From JBFLVQ01 sp040758525 (GTDB taxonomy: Bacteria > Acidobacteriota > Blastocatellia > Chloracidobacteriales > JADJPF01), in assembly GCA_040758525.1 (NCBI GenBank), contig JBFLVQ010000202.1, positions 1 through 13,615 on the forward strand: a stretch of 13,615 nucleotides of DNA, read 5' to 3'. The notes under the pieces were generated by a model. It was not told the origin of the DNA, ran no database searches, and saw only the letters and a list, made by a program, of their open reading frames with translations. Made by a program: the position numbers and the translations under genes. Below are positions 7,701-13,615 of the stretch, one piece after another. Every line of letters begins with the position of its first letter. The first letter of the stretch is position 1.

Positions 7701-9608
7701 ATGAAGCGTTGCCCTGTCTGCTTAACAACCTATCAAGATAGTTCAATCTTTTGTGCACTCGATGCACAAGCGCTCGTGAATATGGTAACAACTGAGCGTG
7801 AATCGCTGGCAGGACAACCGCCCTCTTTGTCGTCTCAGGATGAATATATGGGCAAGCTGCTCAGTAACAAATTCCGTATTGATGCGGTGCTAGGGCGAGG
7901 TGGTATGGGAGCAGTATATCGTGCTACCGACATCGCCCTTGATCGTGTTGTTGCAGTAAAATTACTACATCCAGATCTGGTTGGCGACGAGAACTTAGAT
8001 ATACGCTTTGTGCGTGAAGCACGTGCTGCTGCCCGTATAGAGCATCCCAATGCGATCACAGTACACGATTTTGGTACGCTGCCAGAAGGCGGCGCATTTA
8101 TAGTAATGGAGTTTATTCAAGGTTGTGCTTTACGCGACCTGATTAAACGTAATGGTCCTGTCTCATCTATACGTGCCGTCGAATTGATGCGACAAGCCTG
8201 TAGTGCAGTGGCAGCAGCCCATCAAGCTGGAGTAATCCATCGTGATCTCAAACCAGAGAATATAATGCTTAAGGAAGTAGGCATTGAGCAGACGATCGTA
8301 AAAGTGGTCGATTTTGGTCTCGCTAAACTGAAAGAGTCAAGTAGTCCATCGGTTGCTAATCTCACTAGTCGTGGTGAGATCATCGGTACTCCTTACTACA
8401 TGTCACCAGAACAGTGTGCTGGTGGCGAGATTGATGAACGTACCGACATCTATTCGTTAGGAATAATCTTTTACGAGATCCTCATAGGTAAGCCACCATT
8501 TCAGGGTACACCTGCCGCAGTGATAGGTATGCACCTATACAAGGCCATTCCTAGCCTGAGCGAACAGAACCCAGAGATACCTGCTGCGCTGGAAGAGGTT
8601 ATTCTCTCTATGCTGCAAAAGAAGAAAGAGAAACGCCCAGAATCATTGGGCACAGTGCTACGGCGGCTAGAAAGCTGGCAAAATGTTGCTCCATTAACTG
8701 TGATGGCACCTGCCATATTACAACTGCACCCTCAAGTCTCAGCAAAACCTTCTGATGTGCCAACACAGTTAGAGGGTTTTACTGAAGAGGTTATCAGTCC
8801 GGCTCCATCTTATCAGCAGACCCCTCAGCAGGCTGAAACATTACGACGAGATACACACCTTTCTGATCCAGAACGTATTACTCCGAAAGCTGCGCAATTA
8901 ACCCAATCGACTAGTCAACCGCTGTTAAATGAGAACAATGGCAGCGAGCCTACCATTGCCATTGATAGCACCGCGCCATCTACTCAGTGTCTGCAAGATC
9001 TTCCTACTCAAGAGCAGCAGATGCAGACAGTGATCTATAACTCACTAGATTTTCAGACACGTCGCTCTGAACCATTGAATTCCTACGAACCAGCAAGGTT
9101 TGTTCCTACCGATGCGCTTACAAATTATCGTGGGCAAGTTGCACCCAGCGGAATCATACCACCTACACAAGTAGTCTTGTCGCCTCCTCAAGAAAATTAC
9201 CGTAAGCTCTATCTCATTGGTATACTCGGGTTGATTGTTGGTTTAATCATTGCGCTGGTCTTTATTCCTAGTCCTATGCCTGTGCAGCCAGCCGCGCCTA
9301 TGCCAACAGTAGCCAGTCCGCCATCTGTCAATCAGACAATTCCTCCGCCGTCTACAAATGCCTCTGAGGCTATACCAGTTGAGACTGTGCCAACCGTGCA
9401 GCCATCAAAAACACCCGTACGCCAAGAAAGGCGCATTAGCTCGAAACGGGAGCGAAACACCGATACAAAGGATATAGATAAAGCGGAAACAGATAATAAA
9501 AATAACGGAGGATTTTTTAGAAGGGTTGCCGGCGGATTTAAGAGAGTTATAACCGGAGGGAATGGTAAAAAAGCTGAGAAAAGACGCGAGCGAAGAAGCG
9601 ACGATTAG
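7701..9608 (+). CDS. Membrane-anchored Hanks-type Ser/Thr protein kinase with Cys-rich N-terminal head
   Basis: This 635-residue kinase starts with CPVCLTTYQDSSIFC (Cys4, Cys7, Cys18), a zinc-ribbon-like head in which the usual fourth Cys is absent and Asp21 stands nearby. The kinase domain covers about 58-325: glycine loop GRGGMGAVY (65-73), Lys87 in VAVKLL, Glu106, HRDLKPEN (180-187), DFG (204-206), GTPYYMSPE (229-237). All catalytic residues are present, so it should be active in phosphorylating cytoplasmic Ser/Thr substrates. A Pro/Gln/Thr-rich linker (about 330-500) leads to one transmembrane helix (503-522) and an outside tail. The tail is Pro/Thr-rich to about 570 and then strongly basic (GGFFRRVAGGFKRVI...KKAEKRRERR). 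No PASTA or other sensor repeats are visible in the tail. It has its own -10 box and a hairpin terminator, so it is probably a single-gene unit. Substrates are not predictable from the sequence. Confidence 0.95.
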   Translation: MKRCPVCLTTYQDSSIFCALDAQALVNMVTTERESLAGQPPSLSSQDEYMGKLLSNKFRIDAVLGRGGMGAVYRATDIALDRVVAVKLLHPDLVGDENLDIRFVREARAAARIEHPNAITVHDFGTLPEGGAFIVMEFIQGCALRDLIKRNGPVSSIRAVELMRQACSAVAAAHQAGVIHRDLKPENIMLKEVGIEQTIVKVVDFGLAKLKESSSPSVANLTSRGEIIGTPYYMSPEQCAGGEIDERTDIYSLGIIFYEILIGKPPFQGTPAAVIGMHLYKAIPSLSEQNPEIPAALEEVILSMLQKKKEKRPESLGTVLRRLESWQNVAPLTVMAPAILQLHPQVSAKPSDVPTQLEGFTEEVISPAPSYQQTPQQAETLRRDTHLSDPERITPKAAQLTQSTSQPLLNENNGSEPTIAIDSTAPSTQCLQDLPTQEQQMQTVIYNSLDFQTRRSEPLNSYEPARFVPTDALTNYRGQVAPSGIIPPTQVVLSPPQENYRKLYLIGILGLIVGLIIALVFIPSPMPVQPAAPMPTVASPPSVNQTIPPPSTNASEAIPVETVPTVQPSKTPVRQERRISSKRERNTDTKDIDKAETDNKNNGGFFRRVAGGFKRVITGGNGKKAEKRRERRSDD

Positions 9609-9611
9609 ATT

Positions 9612-9667
9612 AACGCCAATTGGAGATAAGAATTAAAAGCTCGCAGGGCTTATCTCGAATTGACGTT
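9612..9667 (+). terminator. Long hairpin terminator after the Ser/Thr kinase
   Basis: Arms of 19 nt (9612-9630 and 9649-9667) pair at 17 of 19 positions around an 18-nt loop, and TTTTT (9675-9679) follows. It starts 3 bp after the kinase stop and ends just before the stop of the facing gene. The T-run is only on the plus side. The stem could still slow transcription from the other direction. Confidence 0.7.
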
Positions 9668-9669
9668 AG

Positions 9670-10032
9670 TTAGTTTTTGCTAGGGTTATTTTTGCGTGCA
9701 GAGCGTGTCTTACTAATCACAACTGTACCAAAATCCGCTACCATAGCATTATCTTTACCATAATAGCCTCGCAAAGTATCATCGTCCTTTGATAATTGCT
9801 CCTCAACTGTCTTCATCAAGGTATTAAACGTATCATAAGCAAGATCGGCGGCGCGTTGTTTTTCTTCATAATCACTACGTAGAGTCTCTAAATCTGTGCG
9901 CATTTTGCGACGTTCAGCTTCTACTAATGTAGCGGGAAACTTGGTCTCATTGCTATGCTTGGCAATACCATCAGCCATACGTTCCAAGCGCTGCAGGTTC
10001 GCTTGATAGTCGAGGGAATTTAATTTTCTCAT
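9670..10032 (-). CDS. Small coiled-coil protein of unknown function
   Basis: I do not recognise this 120-residue protein by name. It is highly charged and helical: residues about 10-90 have heptad-like spacing suited to a coiled coil (LERMADGIAKH..., RRKMRTDLETLRSDYEEKQRAADLAY). The tail contains DTLRGYYGKDNAMVADFGT followed by a basic end (SKTRSARKNNPSKN). From memory, a 'YYGKd...v.DFG' tail recurs in uncharacterised small bacterial proteins. That is recollection, not a search result. No signal peptide, membrane helix or Cys is present. ATG10032 is supported by AGGAG about 9-13 nt upstream. It lies downstream of hsdR on the same strand with the 21-bp repeat tract between, and faces the Ser/Thr kinase. 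The ordinary codon pattern and good ribosome-binding site make it a real gene. Function is open. Confidence 0.75.
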   Translation of the reverse strand: MRKLNSLDYQANLQRLERMADGIAKHSNETKFPATLVEAERRKMRTDLETLRSDYEEKQRAADLAYDTFNTLMKTVEEQLSKDDDTLRGYYGKDNAMVADFGTVVISKTRSARKNNPSKN

Positions 10033-10046
10033 ACCTTGTCTCCTAG

Positions 10047-10274
10047 TTAATCGTTAATAATTAATGCGACAGTAGTAATACTGCTATACTTGGCAGTATA
10101 CCTGAGGTTGTTAACCTTAGAAAAGCCATTATTTTTAAGAAAAATAGGATTGTTAGCACTGAGAATGGTGTTGTTAACATTAATAATGGCATTATTAGTG
10201 TTAATAACAGCGTTTTTATCAATAGCAACGAGATTATCCGCGCTGGCAATAGAGTTGTTAGCGTTAATATTTAC
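10047..10274 (-). pseudogene. Heptad-repeat ORF without a standard start (remnant or ATT-start gene)
   Basis: Read on the minus strand, the 21-bp tract is a 75-codon open frame bounded by TAG (10277-10275) and TAA (10049-10047). It spells heptads such as NAIINVN, NTILSAN, NPIFLKN and NAVINTN. Across eight consecutive units (10089-10256) the first heptad residue is always Asn, half AAC and half AAT, which is the wobble pattern expected of translated repeats. No ATG, GTG or TTG occurs in the frame. The only candidate is ATT at 10268-10266, five bases after TAGG. It stops 14 nt before ATG10032, so the two could have formed a pair. It may be a decayed gene end, a leader, or non-coding repeats that merely look coding. 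Confidence 0.35.
10095..10100 (-). promoter_or_regulatory. Possible -10 box for the small coiled-coil gene, inside a hairpin
   Basis: TATACT on the minus strand (10100-10095) is 63 bp upstream of ATG10032. The -35 position is weak (TTTCTA at 17 bp spacing). The box lies within an inverted repeat with 7-bp arms (10078-10084 and 10093-10099). This is a tentative call in AT-rich repetitive DNA. Confidence 0.25.
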
Positions 10275-10335
10275 CTAAAGATTGCTATTGGCTTTTTTAC
10301 CTCTGTTCAACAATCATTTTTCGCATATCTTTAGG
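10274..10335. repeat. 9-bp inverted repeat at the end of hsdR
   Basis: CCTAAAGAT (10274-10282) and ATCTTTAGG (10327-10335) are perfect inverted copies 44 bp apart. The right copy contains the hsdR stop codon and the left one begins in the last 21-bp unit. No T-run follows, so it is not a typical terminator. It may mark a junction or be chance. Confidence 0.35.
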
Positions 10336-13300
10336 ATACCCAAGCTTCTGACAATGTCTCAGCCTGTTTTAATACCAACTCTACAGCACGCGCTTCCCTA
10401 TCTGGTGGGTATTTATACTTTCGCAAAATGCGTTTTACTAATAGCCGTAACCGCGCTCTAACAGTTTCTCGAACCGACCAATCAACGGAAACATTTTTAC
10501 GTAGGCTTTCGGTAAGCTCAACAGCAATCTTTTTGAGTGTGCTATCTCCTAATTCACGCACCGAAGCCTCATTAGTTTCCAGTGCATCATAAAAAGCAAG
10601 TTCCGAATCGTTCATGCCCAATTCATCGCCACGTCGCGCCGCCTGATTGAACTGCTTAGCCATATCTAATAACTCTTCGATTACTTGGGCAGTTTCGATG
10701 GCACGATTGCGATATTTGTTTAATGCTTGTTGCAGGAGTTCGGAAAACTTTCTGTTTTGCACTACATTTGTGGCAAAGCGGGCTTTAATATCATCTTTAA
10801 GCAGGCGTTCTAATAATTCCACGGCGAGATTACGTTGCGGCATCAATCTTACTTCATTAAGGAACTCTTCAGACAAGATACCTATGTCTGGCTTTTTCAA
10901 TCCGGCAGCAGCGAAAATATCGACAACTTCCTCAGAAATAATCGCGCGACTGACAATCTGACGTAATGCATGTTCACGCTTTTCATCAGCGACCTTCTTC
11001 TCTGTGGTTGTCTGCTTTGTCAATGCAGCTTTGATTGCCTGATAAAACGCGATCTCTTCACGGTATACAATAGCTTCATCAAGCGTACAGCAGAGCGCGA
11101 ATGCTTTTGTCATTGCGGCTACACAGTCTGAAAACCGTTGCTTCCCATCAGGAAGGCCCAATATATGATCTGCTGCATCTGGCAAAAGTGCTAAAGCTTC
11201 TGTCTCAAAATCCTGATAATCAAACCCGTGCAGCATTCCACGAGCAATCTCAATCTTCTCGATTAGACTCTTTACAGCCTTTTCCGCATCGATAGTAATG
11301 GTGCCTTTGGCATTGCTGGCAGCATACTCTTTGAGTGCTTCTTTTAGTTCGTGCGCGATACCTATATAGTCCACTACCAAGCCACCGGGTTTGTCTTTAA
11401 AAACCCGATTTACACGCGCAATTGCTTGCATTAGTGAATGGCCTCGCATCGGTTTATCTATATATAATGTATGCAATGGCTTCACATCGAAGCCGGTCAA
11501 CCACATATCACGCACAATCACGATTTTGAATTCATTATCCGGGTCTTTGAATCGTTTCTCCAGATCCTTTTTTATCTGTCTTGAATAAATGTGTGTACTT
11601 AATAATGGCTTATCGCTGCTTGATCCTGTCATTACAATCTTAATTGTACCTTTGGCCGGATCAGGATCATGCCACTTAGGTCGGAGTGCAATGATGGCAT
11701 CATATAACTGCACACAAATTGCCCTACTCATACAGACAAACATTGCCTTGCCATCAATTACTGCAAGTCGATTTTCAAAATGCTGCACAAAGTCTGTAGC
11801 TACTTGCTTGATGCGTGACTCTGCGCCAACCAACTGCTCCAAGGCTGCCCAATGGCTTTTAATGCGCGCCTGTTCGTCCTCTTCTTCGTCTTCTGTTAGT
11901 TCTTCAATCTCCTTATCGATTCTAGGCTTCTCTTCTTCTTTTAATTGCAGTTTAGCCAGGCGGCTCTCATAATAGATAGGTACTGTCGCACCATCCTTCT
12001 GTGACTGCTCTATATCATAAATATGTATATCATTACCAAATACTGCACGAGTGTCACGATCTGCTTGAGCTATCGGTGTACCAGTAAAAGCTATGAAAGC
12101 AGCCTTAGGTAAAGCATCTCGTAGATGCTTGGCATATCCATACTCATATTCACCAGTTTTAGAATTGACGCGAGCTTTGAAGCCATATTGTGTACGGTGT
12201 GCCTCATCACAGATCACCACAATGTTATTTCGTGTTGTTAATAGCGGAAAACTTTCTTCTTCCTCAAAAAGACTAAATTTCTGAATAGTGGTAAAGATTA
12301 TCCCGCCTGAGGCGCGACTGACGAGCATGTCTCGTAACTGTTCGCGTGTTTCAGCCTGTTTGGGCGTCTCTCGTAGGATATCTTGTGCATGGCTAAATAC
12401 GCCATAAAGCTGACCATCAAGATCATTACGATCAGTCACAACAACGATAGTTGGGTTTTTCATTTCTGGCGAGGTCATTATTAATCCCGCATAAAAGCAC
12501 ATCGTGATACTTTTACCCGATCCTTGCGTATGCCAGACAACGCCCGCGCGTTTGTCACCAGATATAGCTTTAATTGTAGTTTCTACGGCTCTGCGCGTGG
12601 CATGATACTGATGATAACCGGCGATCTTCTTCTCTATATTCAGATCTTCTTCAAACAGAATAAAATTGTTCAAATAATCGAGTAGCAACTCACGACGAAA
12701 AAGTCCCCTAATCAATGTTTCCGCTTCACGTAACGAGCCGAGCGGATCTATTTCATCTCCATCAATTGTGCGCCATTGCATAAACCGCTCTTTATCGGCA
12801 GTAAGTGATCCAACTCGCGCTGTCACCCCATCAGAAATAACTAACAGTTCGTTAGTAGTAAAGAGATCTGGGATCTGTTCTTTATAGGTTTGTAGCTGAT
12901 TAAAGGCTGTCCATATATCAGTATCCTCATCAGCAGGATTTTTAAGTTCAATAACAGCGATTGGCAAACCATTAATGAAAATAATAATATCTGGTCGCCT
13001 TGTATGATGTGGCCCCTGCACAGAAAATTGATTGACGGCTAGCCAATCATTATTATTTACATTCTCAAAATCGAAGAGTTTAACGCGATCTCCTACTGTT
13101 TCGTTATCACGTTGAAACTCGACTGGCACACCATCCCGTAACCAGAGATGAAACTGTCTGTTTGCTTGCAGTAAAGATGGAAGATTAGGATTAAGAATTT
13201 GCCGGATGGCATCCTCAATAGCGAATGGAGGGATCGAAGGATTAATAACGGTAAGTCGTGCCCGCAACCGTTCAACAAGTATCACTTCATTATAGGAAGT

Positions 13301-13420
13301 TCGTTCAGCACTCGATTCATCGGGTGAAAATTCCAATCCATACCTGACAACATAGCCCAGTTCATCAAACCAGACAAGTACTGCTTCTTCAAGCACGCTC
13401 TCAGTTACTATCGATTTCAT
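10331..13420 (-). CDS. hsdR: Type I restriction enzyme R subunit (ATPase/translocase and nuclease)
   Basis: This 1029-residue motor and cleavage subunit of a type I restriction-modification system assembles with HsdM and HsdS and cuts unmodified DNA after ATP-driven translocation. The N-terminal RecB-like nuclease shows Asp144 (RRPDIII), Glu158-x-Lys160 (IELK) and the QxxxY motif (Gln175-Tyr179). The SF2 motor shows Walker A TQGSGKS (298-304), motif II DEAH (405-408), motif III FTGTP (445-449), motif V region RDMWLTGFD and motif VI QAIARVNR (665-672). About residues 495-520 form a strongly acidic insert. The helical C-terminal third would contact the methylase core. Length is normal and no lesion is seen, so it is likely functional. 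ATG13420 follows a GAGGTG site, and only 2 bp separate it from the upstream stop, implying cotranscription. No clear terminator follows it, so transcripts may run into the repeat tract and the small coiled-coil gene. Confidence 0.97.
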   Translation of the reverse strand: MKSIVTESVLEEAVLVWFDELGYVVRYGLEFSPDESSAERTSYNEVILVERLRARLTVINPSIPPFAIEDAIRQILNPNLPSLLQANRQFHLWLRDGVPVEFQRDNETVGDRVKLFDFENVNNNDWLAVNQFSVQGPHHTRRPDIIIFINGLPIAVIELKNPADEDTDIWTAFNQLQTYKEQIPDLFTTNELLVISDGVTARVGSLTADKERFMQWRTIDGDEIDPLGSLREAETLIRGLFRRELLLDYLNNFILFEEDLNIEKKIAGYHQYHATRRAVETTIKAISGDKRAGVVWHTQGSGKSITMCFYAGLIMTSPEMKNPTIVVVTDRNDLDGQLYGVFSHAQDILRETPKQAETREQLRDMLVSRASGGIIFTTIQKFSLFEEEESFPLLTTRNNIVVICDEAHRTQYGFKARVNSKTGEYEYGYAKHLRDALPKAAFIAFTGTPIAQADRDTRAVFGNDIHIYDIEQSQKDGATVPIYYESRLAKLQLKEEEKPRIDKEIEELTEDEEEDEQARIKSHWAALEQLVGAESRIKQVATDFVQHFENRLAVIDGKAMFVCMSRAICVQLYDAIIALRPKWHDPDPAKGTIKIVMTGSSSDKPLLSTHIYSRQIKKDLEKRFKDPDNEFKIVIVRDMWLTGFDVKPLHTLYIDKPMRGHSLMQAIARVNRVFKDKPGGLVVDYIGIAHELKEALKEYAASNAKGTITIDAEKAVKSLIEKIEIARGMLHGFDYQDFETEALALLPDAADHILGLPDGKQRFSDCVAAMTKAFALCCTLDEAIVYREEIAFYQAIKAALTKQTTTEKKVADEKREHALRQIVSRAIISEEVVDIFAAAGLKKPDIGILSEEFLNEVRLMPQRNLAVELLERLLKDDIKARFATNVVQNRKFSELLQQALNKYRNRAIETAQVIEELLDMAKQFNQAARRGDELGMNDSELAFYDALETNEASVRELGDSTLKKIAVELTESLRKNVSVDWSVRETVRARLRLLVKRILRKYKYPPDREARAVELVLKQAETLSEAWVS

Positions 13421-13422
13421 AG

Positions 13423-13615
13423 CTACACCTCACCTTTAGAATCATCCAATGGTGTAGTTTTCAGTTTCATTCTTTCTTTTAGCTCTGTTGCGAGCGTGCT
13501 GTAAGCAACAGGATCAACACCATAAATCAAGTGGCTAGCATAATAAGTCATTCCTGCAATGTGTATAATGCCGTAATGCTCGTCAATCAGCTTGTCCATT
13601 TCCTGATCGCGCTTT
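13423..13615 (-). CDS. Unrecognised ORF upstream of hsdR, partial at the right edge
   Basis: The minus frame is open from the right edge to TAG at 13425-13423, giving 63 residues: an acidic/basic start (KRDQEMDKLIDEHYG), a middle IIHIAGMTYYASHLIYGVDPVAY, then a charged end (TELKERMKLK...). The window cuts it, so the start is unknown. ATG at 13599 (MDKLIDEHYG) could begin a 58-residue protein, but its ribosome-binding purines sit too close to the start. It does not look like the C-terminus of HsdM or HsdS as I know them. Its 2-bp spacing to hsdR shows it belongs to the same operon, perhaps as a small accessory protein of the restriction system. Coding is likely and function unknown. Confidence 0.65.
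   Translation of the reverse strand, partial: KRDQEMDKLIDEHYGIIHIAGMTYYASHLIYGVDPVAYSTLATELKERMKLKTTPLDDSKGEV

Larger units (their letters stand above)
10047..10277. repeat. Degenerate 21-bp tandem repeat, about 11 units in register
   Basis: Cutting the tract every 21 bp from 10047 gives eleven units without a single indel. The best units are at 10152, 10173, 10194 and 10236; those at 10047-10109 are weaker. On the plus strand codon 1 and codon 7 of the unit are mostly RTT and codon 5 mostly AAY, and units such as 10173-10193 and 10194-10214 share most positions. The period of 21 bp equals two helical turns and seven codons, so several frames stay open on both strands. The tract fills most of the roughly 300-bp gap between hsdR and the small coiled-coil gene and runs up to the latter's ribosome-binding site. 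Confidence 0.7.

Noticed and set aside
10047..10277. CRISPR array or plasmid-type iterons
   Set aside because: Units are contiguous with no spacers, far too divergent for CRISPR, and no replication-initiator gene or cas gene is nearby.
10061..10278. Two hydrophobic small ORFs on opposite strands inside the 21-bp repeat
   Set aside because: Both arise because a 21-bp unit without stops keeps several frames open; they begin at TTG, lack ribosome-binding sites and are Leu/Ile-rich only through repetition.
10283..10330. Intrinsic terminator after hsdR
   Set aside because: The 9-bp inverted repeat has a 44-nt gap and no T-run on the minus strand; T/A runs nearby are not preceded by a GC stem.
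11589..11972. 127-residue plus-strand ORF inside hsdR
   Set aside because: It is antisense to motif-bearing hsdR sequence; its Ser-rich run is the complement of the acidic insert of HsdR.

Overview
The window reads as chromosomal DNA from an Acidobacteriota-like bacterium, possibly class Blastocatellia. This is inferred from gene style: a Ser/Thr kinase headed by a short Cys-rich zinc-ribbon-like motif, a giant HEAT/DUF4388 protein, moderate base composition and dense gene packing. No rRNA or marker gene is present to prove it. I see no tRNA, rRNA, CRISPR array or insertion sequence.

Left part (1-7626). A very large helical DUF4388-type protein runs in from the left edge (+). It converges on an HtrA/DegQ-type periplasmic serine protease (-). 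The protease gene is divergent from an OmpR-family response regulator, which is followed by its sensor kinase and a YqeY protein, tightly packed (+). A protease back to back with a two-component system suggests an envelope-stress module. The shared 216-bp intergenic region carries recognisable promoters on both strands, each overlaid by a small dyad.

Middle part (7627-10330). A membrane-anchored Hanks-type Ser/Thr kinase (+) has its own -10 box and ends at a long hairpin terminator. A small unrecognised coiled-coil gene (-) faces it. Just upstream of that gene is the oddest stretch of the window: about eleven degenerate 21-bp units in register without indels (10047-10277). They read as a heptad-repeat peptide but have no ordinary start codon.

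Right part (10331-13615). A complete, motif-intact type I restriction subunit HsdR (-) is preceded 2 bp upstream by the 3' end of an unrecognised ORF that continues past the right edge. The rest of the restriction-modification system (HsdM/HsdS) is presumably to the right. This looks like an accessory block set beside housekeeping and signalling genes, and the 21-bp repeat tract lies at the boundary.
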